This document shows positions 49,773 through 58,954 of a DNA stretch of 64,000 nt, piece after piece. The position numbers were made by a program, and so were the translations under genes. The notes beneath the pieces were generated by a model, which saw nothing but the letters and a program-made list of their open reading frames with translations, made no database searches and was not told the origin of the DNA. Origin of the DNA: CAVWCQ01 sp963753545 (GTDB lineage Bacteria; Chloroflexota; Anaerolineae; Aggregatilineales; Aggregatilineaceae). The DNA is taken from positions 983,503-1,047,502 of the forward strand of contig CAVWCQ010000011.1 of NCBI GenBank assembly GCA_963753545.1, in the 5' to 3' direction. Each line of letters opens with the position of its first letter. Position 1 is the first letter of the stretch.

Positions 49773-52226
49773 TTATTCCCCCAAAACCACTTCCACATGG
49801 ATCGTTCCGCCCGCTTGCTCTGGCAGGGGCAGCAGATTACCTTCCACGTTCTGGCCGTCCACCACCATCGACGCGATCCCCCGGCTCAGGCCGTGTGGAT
49901 TGCGGATGGTGATCTCATAGGTGGTATCCCGGAACTGGCGCGTCGCCCGGAAGCCGTTCCAACTGATCGGGATGCAGGGATCAATGCGCAGGCCGTCGTG
50001 TTCGGGACGGATGCCGAGAATCCACTGCGAAATGGCGACGTAGTTCCAGGCCGCCGTGCCGGACAGCCAGGAATTTTTTGCCTCGCCCGGTGTCGCCGCA
50101 TCACGCCCAGCGATCATCTGCGCGTACACATAGGGTTCACAGCGATGCATCTCGCTGATCGTCTCGCGGGCGGACGGGTTGATGCGCGTGTAATAATCGT
50201 GCGCCAGATCACCGTGCCCGGCCCGCGCTTCGGCAATCATCACCCAGGGGTTCGTATGGCAAAAAACGCCTGCATTTTCCTTATAGCCGGGCGGATAGGA
50301 TGAAATCTCGCCCAGTTCCAGGTAATAGTGCGAATAGGCGGGCTGCTGAAGCACGATACCATGCGGCGTTGCCAGCCGTTCGTGAACCGATTTGAGCGCC
50401 TTTTCCGCCAGCCCATCCTCCAGGCCGATCCCAGCCAGCACCAGGAAGCCCTGCGGCTCGATGAAAATCTGGCCTTCTTCGCACTCGTGCGAGCCGACTT
50501 TTTGCCCAAAGTGATTGTAGGCGCGGAGGAACCACTCACCATCCCAGCCGTGCTCATGCACAGTCTGGTCCATCTGAGCAGACGCTGCGCGGTAATCCGC
50601 CGCTTCGGCTGGCTGACCGAGCCGTTCAGCAAGATCAGCCATCTCGTTCGCCGCCAGGACAAACAATCCAGCGATAAAGATCGACTCAGCCGTTTTGCCG
50701 TCCATCGAGGTGGTTGTCTGGAAGGATTGGCCGGGCGTCTCAGTGAAACAGTTCAGGTTCAGGCAGTCGTTCCAGTCGGCTCGACCAATCAGCGGCAGGC
50801 CGTGCGGTCCCAGGCGATCCAGCGTGTAACCGAGGCTGCGCCGCAGGTGGTCGTACAGCGGCTGCTCCGTCCCGGGTTTGTTGTCGTAAACGACTGGCTC
50901 GTTTAGGAGCGTCCAATCGCCCGTTTCTTTCAGATAGGCCACCACGCCAAGGATCAGCCACAATGGATCATCGTTAAAGTTGGTGCCGACATCGTTATTG
51001 CCGCGCTTGGTGAGAGGCTGGTACTGGTGGTAAGCCGCGCCGTCTTCCATCTGCGTGGCGGCGATATCGAGAATCCGTTCGCGTGCCCGCGCCGGAACCA
51101 TGTGGACAAAGCCCAACAGGTCCTGGTTTGAGTCGCGGAAGCCCATGCCGCGCCCGATACCCGATTCGTAGTACGACGCCGAGCGCGACATGTTGAAGGT
51201 AATCATGCACTGGTAGGCATTCCAGATGTTGACCATCCGGTTGGTATGAACATCCGGCGTTTCCGTCTGGTAAACGCCCAGCAGGCTGCTCCAATAGGCG
51301 CATAACTGCTGGAAGGCATCTTCGACCGCCTGTGGATTCAAGTAGTGCTCAATGATCGGCCTGACAGTGCGCTTATTGACCGTTTGCGATCCGGGCGGGT
51401 CAAACTTCTGATCGCGCGGGTTTTCGGAATAGCCGAGCAGGAAAACAATCGTGTGACTCTCGCCGGGCTGAAGGGTCAGCTTCACATGGTGCGATCCTAT
51501 CACTGCCCAGCCGTGCGCCTCGGAGTTAAACGATTCGCCGCGCTCGACTGCCACAGGCCGATCCCAGCCGCGATAGGGGCCAAAGAAGGTATCGCGCTGC
51601 GTGTCGAAGCCGGTGAGCGGTTCGGAGCAGGCGAAATAGGCAAAATGATCGCGCCGCTCGCGGTATTCGGTCTTGTGATAGATCACGCTGCCGTCGACCT
51701 CCACCTGGCCGATGCTGAAATTGCGCTGGAAATTTGTGTTGTCATCCCACGCATCCCACAGGCAGAATTCCAGGCAGGAGAACGTCGACAGGTCGGCTGC
51801 CTCGGAGCGGTGGTTGGTCAGGGTCAGTTCCCAGACTTCGAGGTTTTCACCCATCGGGACAAAATAGCGTGTCTGAGCTTCGACACCCTGGTAGGTGGAG
51901 CCGATAATCGTATAACCCATGCCATGACGGCAGGTGTAATTTTCCAGATCACGCTGGACAGGCTGCCACGATGGAGACCAGAATTCTCCATTGGCGTTGT
52001 CGCGCAGGTAGATGTAGCGTCCGCCGATGTCGAAGGGCAGGTTATTGTAGCGGTAGCGAGTTAACCGACGCAGCCGGGCATCCCGGTAAAAGGAATATCC
52101 TCCGGCGGTGTTCGAGATCAGGCCAAAATAGGCTTCACAGCCCAGGTAGTTAATCCAGGGCAGTGGTGTATCGGGGCGCGTGATCACATATTCACGGCGC
52201 TGGTCGTCGAAATGTCCGTAGCGCAT
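49773..52226 (-). CDS. GH94 cellobiose or cellodextrin phosphorylase
   Basis: About 817 residues. I chose ATG 52226 (MRYGHFDDQRREYVITRP), six bases after AAGGA; an ATG two codons earlier also exists. It has the GH94 beta-sandwich, then the catalytic domain with GRGMGFRDSNQDLLGFVH and ADWNDCLNLNCF holding the general acid Asp, as in cellobiose and cellodextrin phosphorylases. It also has STAYPPGYKE-like and EPYVYAQMIAG motifs. Co-directional with GH1 upstream (about 45 bases), it would act on imported disaccharides. The exact linkage is not resolved by sequence alone. Confidence 0.92.
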   Translation of the reverse strand: MRYGHFDDQRREYVITRPDTPLPWINYLGCEAYFGLISNTAGGYSFYRDARLRRLTRYRYNNLPFDIGGRYIYLRDNANGEFWSPSWQPVQRDLENYTCRHGMGYTIIGSTYQGVEAQTRYFVPMGENLEVWELTLTNHRSEAADLSTFSCLEFCLWDAWDDNTNFQRNFSIGQVEVDGSVIYHKTEYRERRDHFAYFACSEPLTGFDTQRDTFFGPYRGWDRPVAVERGESFNSEAHGWAVIGSHHVKLTLQPGESHTIVFLLGYSENPRDQKFDPPGSQTVNKRTVRPIIEHYLNPQAVEDAFQQLCAYWSSLLGVYQTETPDVHTNRMVNIWNAYQCMITFNMSRSASYYESGIGRGMGFRDSNQDLLGFVHMVPARARERILDIAATQMEDGAAYHQYQPLTKRGNNDVGTNFNDDPLWLILGVVAYLKETGDWTLLNEPVVYDNKPGTEQPLYDHLRRSLGYTLDRLGPHGLPLIGRADWNDCLNLNCFTETPGQSFQTTTSMDGKTAESIFIAGLFVLAANEMADLAERLGQPAEAADYRAASAQMDQTVHEHGWDGEWFLRAYNHFGQKVGSHECEEGQIFIEPQGFLVLAGIGLEDGLAEKALKSVHERLATPHGIVLQQPAYSHYYLELGEISSYPPGYKENAGVFCHTNPWVMIAEARAGHGDLAHDYYTRINPSARETISEMHRCEPYVYAQMIAGRDAATPGEAKNSWLSGTAAWNYVAISQWILGIRPEHDGLRIDPCIPISWNGFRATRQFRDTTYEITIRNPHGLSRGIASMVVDGQNVEGNLLPLPEQAGGTIHVEVVLGE

Positions 52227-52270
52227 GATCATTCCTTAAACGGTAAGGGAACGAAATAGCTCGCCAGGAG

Positions 52271-53602
52271 CTAAGAAATCCTTCCCTGAATCCTGTCTCG
52301 ATAATATAAAGCGCTTTGTTTCAATGTGCGCGTCAAACCGTTATTGAAGTCAACTGCCACGATTCCAAACCGCTTAGTGTAGCCAAATGACCATTCAAAA
52401 TTGTCCATCAGGCTCCAGGCAAAATAGCCTTTGAGTGGGGCTCCCTGGGCGATAGCAGCAGCGGCGGCATCGAGATGGCGTTTTAAATAAGAAGTGCGCG
52501 GTGAATCCTGAACGATGCCATTTTCAGGAGCGGGATCAATGTAGGCCGAGCCATTTTCCATGACGTAGAGGGCCTTAGGCTCGTAGGTGCGATGCACATT
52601 CAGCAGCACATGGGTCAGACCCTGCGGGTAGACTTCCCAGCCCATTTCTGTATACTCAACGCCGGGAAGCCGGGGTTGTTCCGGGCCAGGCGGCTGCGTA
52701 TGGTCGATACGGAAACGGGCGTAATAATTGATCCCGGCGAAGTCGATAGGCGTGTGGATGATATCCAGATCGCCCGGCTCTACCGGGTAGCCTTCCATGC
52801 CCATCTGCTCGATCATGGCTGGATAGTGTCCCAGGAAGATGGGATCGAAGAACAATTGGTTCTGAAGCGCGTTCAAAAATTCGACAATCTGCCTGTCCTG
52901 CGGATCGTCGGCGGCGGGCATTAACTCCGCCTGTTCGCAGACAATGCCGATTTGCGCTCCTGCGCCAACGTTCTGGCGTAATACAGGAACTGCCAAACCG
53001 TGTGCCAGCAGTTGATGATGGACTACCCGCTGCGCCGCTGACACATCCTGAATGCCGGGGGCATGAACACCCCACATATAACCACATTCAGCAAAAACGC
53101 GCGGCTCGTTCAGGGTCGCCCAGTGCTTTACACGGTCGCCCAGCCGCCGCGAGATGACGTCGGCATAGTGAGCGAATTGTGACGCGATATCCCGGCTGAT
53201 CCACCCACCCTGTTTGTCTTGCAGTGCCTGGGGCAGATCCCAGTGATAGAGCGTGACAAATGGCGTGATGCCCGCTGCCAGCAGTGAATCTACCAGCCTG
53301 TCATAAAAAGCAAGCCCAGCCTCATTCACCGCGCCGACGCCATCGGGTAGGATGCGAGGCCAGGCTATGGAAAAGCGATACGCGTTCAGACCAAGCTGCT
53401 GCATGATCTGAATGTCTTCTGGATACCGGTGGTAATGATCGCACGCAACGTCGCCCGTGTCGCCGTTTAATACTTTGCCCGGTGTATGGGCGAACCGATC
53501 CCAGATCGATTCGCCTTTACCGTCTTCAAAAGCTGCCCCTTCGATCTGGTAACTGGCGGTAGCAGCACCCCATAAAAAGTCGAACGGGAACGATTGCGCC
53601 AT
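52271..53602 (-). CDS. GH1 beta-glucosidase
   Basis: A 443-residue cytoplasmic glycosidase of family 1 that hydrolyses beta-linked glucosides. It has the N-terminal FLWGAATASYQIEGA, the acid/base Glu in ATLNEPRV and the nucleophile Glu in LYVMENGSAY. Other markers are YRFSIAWPRILPDG and GYFAWSLMDNFEWSFGYTKRFG, where Trp and Glu bind the sugar. It is the third enzyme of the locus. It begins directly after the permease gene (8 bases), pointing to co-transcription with the uptake system. Confidence 0.95.
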   Translation of the reverse strand: MAQSFPFDFLWGAATASYQIEGAAFEDGKGESIWDRFAHTPGKVLNGDTGDVACDHYHRYPEDIQIMQQLGLNAYRFSIAWPRILPDGVGAVNEAGLAFYDRLVDSLLAAGITPFVTLYHWDLPQALQDKQGGWISRDIASQFAHYADVISRRLGDRVKHWATLNEPRVFAECGYMWGVHAPGIQDVSAAQRVVHHQLLAHGLAVPVLRQNVGAGAQIGIVCEQAELMPAADDPQDRQIVEFLNALQNQLFFDPIFLGHYPAMIEQMGMEGYPVEPGDLDIIHTPIDFAGINYYARFRIDHTQPPGPEQPRLPGVEYTEMGWEVYPQGLTHVLLNVHRTYEPKALYVMENGSAYIDPAPENGIVQDSPRTSYLKRHLDAAAAAIAQGAPLKGYFAWSLMDNFEWSFGYTKRFGIVAVDFNNGLTRTLKQSALYYRDRIQGRIS

Positions 53603-53610
53603 GTTTCAGC

Positions 53611-54511
53611 TTAACCTTTAACAGCACCAGCAGTCAGACCGCTGACCATGTGCTTTTGCAGCATGAAGAAGAAGATCACAACCGGGATCGAGACGGCCAC
53701 ACCAGCGGCCATCATCAGGTCGAAGCGATTGTTGTATTGTCCAATGAACAGACGGATACCATAGGGGATCGTCTGGACTTGCATCACCCACGCGAAGAAC
53801 AGTTCGTCCCACGACGTCAGGAAGACGTAAATGCAGGTGGCGACGATACCGGGGCGGGCCAGCGGCAGAGTCACACGCCAGAACGCGCCGAAGCGAGTCG
53901 CGCCATCAATCATGGCGGCTTCTTCCAGGTCTGGCGGAATCGAGGCAAAGAAGCCGCGAATGATCCACAGACTGAGGGGCGTGAAGAACCCGGCATACAG
54001 GAAGATTAAACCGCCCTGTGTGCCGATCAGTTGTAACCCGAACTGATCCTTGATCCACACGAAGGTGAAGAATATTGGTAACATGAGCATGATACCCGGA
54101 ATGAGCTGGGTAGCGATCACCGCCAGGCCAAACAGCCCGTTACCGGGGAACCTAAAGCGAGCCAGGGCATAACCAGCCATCGTGCTGACCACCGTTGCAA
54201 TAACGGTTGCCGTGGTGCAAACACGGAGACTGGTTACAAACGATTCTGTCGAAGTTCACGCGGTCCCACAGATCAATATAATTTTTGAACCGGGGCGTTT
54301 CGGGCCAGACGTTGTTGTTCAAAATTTCCGTATTCGTCTTCAGGGAGGAGTTAACCATCCAGAAGATCGGCCCCAGCGAGAAGCAGAGCATGATGACCAT
54401 CAGGAAATCCAGGAAGCGGTTGATGCCGAACCGGACATAACGCTCGCGGGTCCACTTCTTCGCTTTCAGCACGGGTACGGGTTGTGCAGTAGTTTGAGCA
54501 GTCGTAGCCAT
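53611..54511 (-). pseudogene. Carbohydrate ABC transporter permease (MalG type), frameshifted
   Basis: CUT1 family inner-membrane permease for the sugar locus. The N-terminal part (RFGINRFLDFLMVIMLCFSLG, NTEILNNNVWPETPRFKNYIDLWD) and the C-terminal part (VVSTMAGYALARFRFPGNG, EAA loop EEAAMIDGATRFGAFWRVTLPLARPG) are both well conserved but in two frames. The shift lies near 54238: removing one A from AGAATCG gives NFDRSFVTSLRV, the expected sequence. A one-base error is the simplest explanation, so the gene may be functional. It starts one base before the upstream permease stop. Confidence 0.88.
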
Positions 54512-54512
54512 G

Positions 54513-55562
54513 TTAGTTCTCCTGGGTCAAGGTATTACGGAAGAGGACGTACCAACCAGCGATGAAGAACAACATGCCGCCCATCATCATGGTCGCGGTA
54601 GCCGCGCCCTGCCCGAACAGTGACATACTCCACGACTGGCGCTGAATGAAGGGCATTAGAATATCGCCATATTTACCCGCGTATCCGGCAGGGTTGTTAA
54701 ACATCATCACTACAATGTTGTAGCCGAAGATAGTGAAGATGACGCCCCACATCAAGACAATGGCTAACACGGGCTTGAGGTAAGGCACAGTAATGTGACG
54801 GAAACGCTGCATGGGGCCTGCACCGTCCATCGATGCCGCTTCATACAGATCAGCCGGGACCACTTGCAGAGCCGCCAGGAGCATAATGATATTGAAGGGA
54901 AGCTGCCGCCAGACAGTCGCAATAATGATGGCGGGCATAACCATTTCGCCGCGCAGCCATGCTGGGCGGCTGCCAACAAGATGGAGCATATCCACCAGTA
55001 TCTGGTTAATGATCCCTTCTTTTTGCTTAAACATGAAGCCCCATAAGATACCCACCGCGTAGGTCGGCACCACCCAGGGCAGCAGCATCAGCGTGCGAGC
55101 CACGCGCCGCCCGTAAAACTGGCGGTTGAGAAGCTGGGCACCCAGCAAACCTAAACCAATATTGCCGACGTTAACAAGGAGAGCATAAATAAGGGTGTTG
55201 CGCGTCGCCTCTTTCAGCCCCTGCGTAATTGGATTGGCATCACGACCAGCCTCTTTTTTCTTGATGATGAGCTGGCACATCTTTTGCCCATTATCCGTCG
55301 GGGGCTTCTGGCAGTCGGAATCTTCAAGGATATTCAGAGAGAATTTGTAATTGTAGTTGCCTACTGGCGGGGCACCCAAATAGTCTTGCAGGGTAGCCTT
55401 CGTGACCCACAGCCGGGACATATAAATGCCCTGGGCAACCGGGATAAAGTGGATTGTCAGCATCAACACGAAGCAAGGTAAAAGCATCATGTATGCCAGG
55501 CGATAGCGCTTGACATCATGCCAGAACCGGGTAGGGCTGAGATATTGGCGTAGCGAAACCAT
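54513..55562 (-). CDS. Carbohydrate ABC transporter permease (MalF type)
   Basis: First permease of the CUT1 system, 349 residues. I chose ATG 55562 (MVSLRQYLSPTRFWHDV) behind GGAGAAATTAAC. About six membrane helices are seen, with a loop of about 60 residues after the first (DYLGAPPVGNYNYKFSLN, then two Cys) and the EAA loop YEAASMDGAGPMQRFRHITVPYLKP. It pairs with the MalG-type permease. No ATPase gene is in this locus, so a shared ATPase encoded elsewhere must serve it, as is common for CUT1 systems. Confidence 0.93.
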   Translation of the reverse strand: MVSLRQYLSPTRFWHDVKRYRLAYMMLLPCFVLMLTIHFIPVAQGIYMSRLWVTKATLQDYLGAPPVGNYNYKFSLNILEDSDCQKPPTDNGQKMCQLIIKKKEAGRDANPITQGLKEATRNTLIYALLVNVGNIGLGLLGAQLLNRQFYGRRVARTLMLLPWVVPTYAVGILWGFMFKQKEGIINQILVDMLHLVGSRPAWLRGEMVMPAIIIATVWRQLPFNIIMLLAALQVVPADLYEAASMDGAGPMQRFRHITVPYLKPVLAIVLMWGVIFTIFGYNIVVMMFNNPAGYAGKYGDILMPFIQRQSWSMSLFGQGAATATMMMGGMLFFIAGWYVLFRNTLTQEN

Positions 55563-55664
55563 GTTAATTTCTCCACTTAAGCCGCAGAGCGGGTCGGGAT
55601 ACGGCAGGTGGGGTAGGAAAACCCACCCCACCTTATATTACACTCCTACGAGAGGAGATAAAAC

Positions 55665-57002
55665 TTATTCGGTCAGCAGCAGAACGTCGATTTCGTCAGC
55701 AGCCGCGTCGAGGACAGACTGAAGGTCGTCCTGGCTCTTGATGTTGCCCGCAGCAACTTCGTCCCACATGGAGCCGAGGGTCGTCGTCAGAACGTTCTCG
55801 ATAGCACCCCAGGAGGCCAGCGCAGGATAGCTCTTGCCATTGGCAACAGCGGGGATCAGGAGCGAGTACAGCGGATCTTCTGAGATGGCGGGATCTGCCA
55901 GGGCTTCATTGGTGGTGGGCAGCATGCCGATGGTCGTGCTGTAGCGAACCTGGCTCTCGGTGCTCAGCAGGTAGTTCACGAGCGCGAGGGCTTCTTCCTG
56001 GTGCTGGCTGCTGTTCCAAACGGTCAGGTTCGAGCCGCCAACGAAGGTGTAGTGTTCGCCGGTATTGGGCGAATTCGGGATTTCGTGCAGGCCCAGGTTC
56101 TGAGCGGCGACTTTTTCAGAATAGCCACCGTTTTCAGAGGTCGCGCGGGTGTTGCCGATGACAGATGGAACGGCGTTGAAGATCGCGGTCTTGCCGTCCT
56201 GGAACAGGCCTTCGATTTCAGCCGAGTTCTTTTCCAGGGTGTCGCTGGGGGTAAAGCCCTGGTTGTACAGGTTGGCATAGAAGAAGATACCTTCCACTGC
56301 TTCGGGGCTGTTGATCGCGGCTTCGGTCAGGTCAGCATTGAACCAGTCGCCACCATTGCTCCAAATCCAGGGGATGAAGTTGTGGGGAACGTTCCAGTCA
56401 TTGCGGCCAGGGAACGCGAACGGAGCCATCGTGCCTTCGCCAGTATCGTCGGGCAGGTTGGCGTCTTTGATCGTCTGCAGAGCAGCCTGGAAGGAATTCC
56501 AGTCAGCGAACACTTCGTCAGCATTCAGGCCGAGCTGTTCGAAGACGTCGGTGCGGTAAGCCATGATACGAACGTCCGTGAACCAAGGAGCCGACACAGC
56601 AACTTCCTTGCCGATCGGAACTGCGGTGTTCCAGGAAGCGGGCGTGAAGGTCGCGGGATCGAGAGCGGACAGTTCAGTCAGAGCGCCCATTGCGTCGATA
56701 GCAGCAACCCAGGTCGTGCCGAGCTGTGACACATCGGGGCCTTCGCCAGAGGCGGCGGCGGTGGTGATACGGGTCCAGGCTGAACCCCAGTCGAGAACTT
56801 CGTAGGAAACCTTGATGCCGGGATTGGCGGCTTCGAAGGCGGCGATTTCAGCTTCAATCGCGGCAGCGGGGTTGGGGCCGTTGGGCATGATCCACAGGGT
56901 CAGGTTGACGTCATCCTGAGCCTTAGACGGGCTAGCGGCACCGATCATGGTGACTGCCAGGGTGGCAATCAAAACAAGGCTGACTACCAATTTCCGAAAC
57001 AT
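55665..57002 (-). CDS. Carbohydrate ABC transporter substrate-binding protein
   Basis: Family-1 sugar-binding protein of 445 residues, with a signal peptide (MFRKLVVSLVLIATLAVTMIGA) that lacks a lipobox Cys. It has typical CUT1 features: LTLWIMPNGPNPAAAIEAEI, AFEAANPGIKVSYEVLDWGSAW, GEGPDVSQLGTTWVAAI and VVGGSNLTVWNSSQHQEEALALVNYLLS-like lobes. It would capture beta-glucan oligosaccharides at the cell surface. The strong AAGGAG site suggests high expression. It follows lacI by 110 bases on the same strand. Confidence 0.94.
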   Translation of the reverse strand: MFRKLVVSLVLIATLAVTMIGAASPSKAQDDVNLTLWIMPNGPNPAAAIEAEIAAFEAANPGIKVSYEVLDWGSAWTRITTAAASGEGPDVSQLGTTWVAAIDAMGALTELSALDPATFTPASWNTAVPIGKEVAVSAPWFTDVRIMAYRTDVFEQLGLNADEVFADWNSFQAALQTIKDANLPDDTGEGTMAPFAFPGRNDWNVPHNFIPWIWSNGGDWFNADLTEAAINSPEAVEGIFFYANLYNQGFTPSDTLEKNSAEIEGLFQDGKTAIFNAVPSVIGNTRATSENGGYSEKVAAQNLGLHEIPNSPNTGEHYTFVGGSNLTVWNSSQHQEEALALVNYLLSTESQVRYSTTIGMLPTTNEALADPAISEDPLYSLLIPAVANGKSYPALASWGAIENVLTTTLGSMWDEVAAGNIKSQDDLQSVLDAAADEIDVLLLTE

Positions 57003-57112
57003 GTTAGATTTTCTCCTTGAAGCAAAATAGTACGAACAAAAACGGACGTGTGAGGGAATAATACTCTGCTTATGCAGCGTTCGTCCTTCCTTTCTTTCCA
57101 GCCAGACTCAAA

Positions 57113-58156
57113 TCAGTTCAGGTTGGAAAACCACACGAACTCGCGAATAACCAATTGAGTGGGAAGAGAAACTTGATAGGGAGGAGTAATTCTCCCTTCA
57201 ATTAAGCCGATTAAACCTTCAGCGGCCAAATAACCCTGCCGCTGCACCGGCTGTCGGATAGTCGTTAGTTGAGGCTCTGCCAGCGTGGCAAAAGGCATAT
57301 CATCAAAGCCAACTACAGCCATGTCATTGGGAATGCTCACGCGAGCTTCGCGGAGGGCACGCAGCGCACCAAGCGCCATTTGATCGCTGGCTACGAACAC
57401 CGCGTCGGGGTTCATTGCCAGCAGGCGGCGCATGCCCACATAACCGCTAGTTTCTGTAAAATCGCCCTCAAAAATCAGGCCCTCATCAATCTGAAGCCCG
57501 TTACGCTTCAGCGTATCGAGATAACCTGCCCGGCGGTCATACCCGGCGCACATATCGGTTTTGCCGGAGATATGAGCGATCCGCTGGTGGCCCAGGCGCA
57601 TCAGGTGTTCGACTGCCTGCTGAGCGCCCTGGTAGTTCGTCGCATCAACATAGTTTGTATTATCGGTGTGCCGCCAGGGACGACCATTTAGGATATAGGG
57701 GCGGCCCCGTTCTAACACAAATTCAAGCAGCGGATCATCTTTAGGGGTGGATGCCAGGATCAGGCCATCGGTGATGCGGTTATCCAATACGCGGCGGTGC
57801 AGATGGGTGGGGGCGGCGTTCTGACCGCGCAGCCACAACATCACATCATAATCCTGTTCGTTCGCGTAAGTGGTAACGGCCTGAATGAGGGTTGGAAAGT
57901 ACGGGTCGGCAAAAACATCGCTCACGAAATAGGGGATGTAGATACCGATCACTCTGGTTCGCTGAGTCACTAATGAGCGGGCGACCACATTGGGGGTGTA
58001 GTTGTGTTCAGCTATCACCTTTAGCACGCGCTCACGAGTATCCGGTCGAACATTGGGAGAATTGTTAATGACGCGCGAGACTGTAGATCGGGAGACCCCG
58101 GATATCCGAGCGATATCCTCGAGGTTCATGGCGATGACTTTAAAACTCTTATTCAT
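57113..58156 (-). CDS. LacI-family transcriptional regulator
   Basis: A DNA-binding repressor for sugar use. The N-terminal helix-turn-helix reads LEDIARISGVSRSTVSRVINNSPNV. It is followed by a periplasmic-binding-protein-like effector domain (IGIYIPYFVSDVFADPYFPTL, NYQGAQQAVEHLMRLGHQRIAHISG, MAVVGFDDMPFATLAEPQLTTI). I use ATG 58156; ATG 58129 (MNLEDIARI) fits the family start equally well. Two palindromic operators lie before it, and one overlaps the region ahead of ATG 58156, so self-repression is likely. Its target is probably the whole downstream locus. Confidence 0.93.
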   Translation of the reverse strand: MNKSFKVIAMNLEDIARISGVSRSTVSRVINNSPNVRPDTRERVLKVIAEHNYTPNVVARSLVTQRTRVIGIYIPYFVSDVFADPYFPTLIQAVTTYANEQDYDVMLWLRGQNAAPTHLHRRVLDNRITDGLILASTPKDDPLLEFVLERGRPYILNGRPWRHTDNTNYVDATNYQGAQQAVEHLMRLGHQRIAHISGKTDMCAGYDRRAGYLDTLKRNGLQIDEGLIFEGDFTETSGYVGMRRLLAMNPDAVFVASDQMALGALRALREARVSIPNDMAVVGFDDMPFATLAEPQLTTIRQPVQRQGYLAAEGLIGLIEGRITPPYQVSLPTQLVIREFVWFSNLN

Positions 58157-58158
58157 TC

Positions 58159-58170
58159 GGGAGCGCTCCC
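58159..58170. promoter_or_regulatory. LacI-type operator 1
   Basis: The 12-base palindrome GGGAGCGCTCCC lies three bases before ATG 58156 and matches the core of the second operator. In RNA form it may also cover the ribosome binding region. Confidence 0.7.
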
Positions 58171-58286
58171 ACAGTCTTTCACAAAAATTAAGAATACCGC
58201 GCTCAAGAAGACCGGCTTTCACAGCAAAGAACATAATAGTATGGATATCGGGAAAAACTAATTGAGAGGGAGTTACTGCTCCAATT

Positions 58287-58300
58287 TGGGAGCGCTCCCA
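58287..58300. promoter_or_regulatory. LacI-type operator 2 (at the transcription start)
   Basis: The perfect 14-base palindrome TGGGAGCGCTCCCA, with a central CG as in LacI operators. It begins about 14 bases downstream of the -10 box at 58314, so a bound repressor would block early transcription. Confidence 0.8.
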
Positions 58301-58313
58301 TCAATCTATCATC

Positions 58314-58342
58314 AGTATATGTTCACTGTAAAAACTTGTCAA
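58314..58342 (-). promoter_or_regulatory. Sigma-70 promoter of lacI and the sugar locus
   Basis: TTGACA (-35, 58337-58342, perfect) and TATACT (-10, 58314-58319, five of six), with a 17-base spacer, on the minus strand. This is the best promoter in the window. The operator lies directly downstream. Confidence 0.8.
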
Positions 58343-58563
58343 TAAACTCATCAGAGGCGTGTGATTAAACTCATGCGAAACGACTGCTTTTTGTCATAAA
58401 ACACCTGGTCGCAATGGATACATGACCAAACGATCCGCATTACAGGGGTTGATACCGCTTGGCTTTTGTGGCTATAGTGTCAAAATCGATCCCACAGTAG
58501 AATTTGGAACAGGCGTCAGCTTACTTTCCTTTGCGGCGCTCACAGGATACGGAGGCGAATAGG

Positions 58564-58950
58564 ATGGCCGTTGAATTTACTGTCAAGCTGGACAATCGCC
58601 CAGGAACGCTGGCCGATTTGACGGAAGCGCTGGGCATGGCAGGCATCAATATCACTGCCATTCATGGTATTCCTGGTCTAACTTGTGGGGGAATTCAGTT
58701 TATCACGAACAACACAGATGCTACGGTGAATGCGCTGGGCGGCATGGGCATGGAGTATACAACCTGCCAGGTGCTGCTTGTGACTATTCCCGATGTCCCT
58801 GGTTCGCTTGCGCGCCTGGCTCGTTCGCTAGCTCAGGCCGAGATCAACATCAACGCGCTCTATTTGACGCTGAGTGGTCAGATTGTCCTGGATGTGGATA
58901 ACCTCACCAAAGCGCAAAAAGTGATTCTCGATATGGGTATTGTTATGTGA
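58564..58950 (+). CDS. Double ACT-domain protein
   Basis: A 128-residue cytoplasmic protein made of two ACT domains. The first (VEFTVKLDNRPGTLADLTEALGMAGINITAI) and the second (VTIPDVPGSLARLARSLAQAEININALYL) each show the beta-alpha-beta pattern with a Gly-turn ligand site. No catalytic domain is present. Stand-alone ACT proteins bind amino acids and act as regulators or partner subunits. Starts at ATG 58564 after an AGGAGGCG-like site. It converges with the exopolysaccharide cluster and is separate from it. Confidence 0.85.
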   Translation: MAVEFTVKLDNRPGTLADLTEALGMAGINITAIHGIPGLTCGGIQFITNNTDATVNALGGMGMEYTTCQVLLVTIPDVPGSLARLARSLAQAEININALYLTLSGQIVLDVDNLTKAQKVILDMGIVM

Positions 58951-58954
58951 ACCA

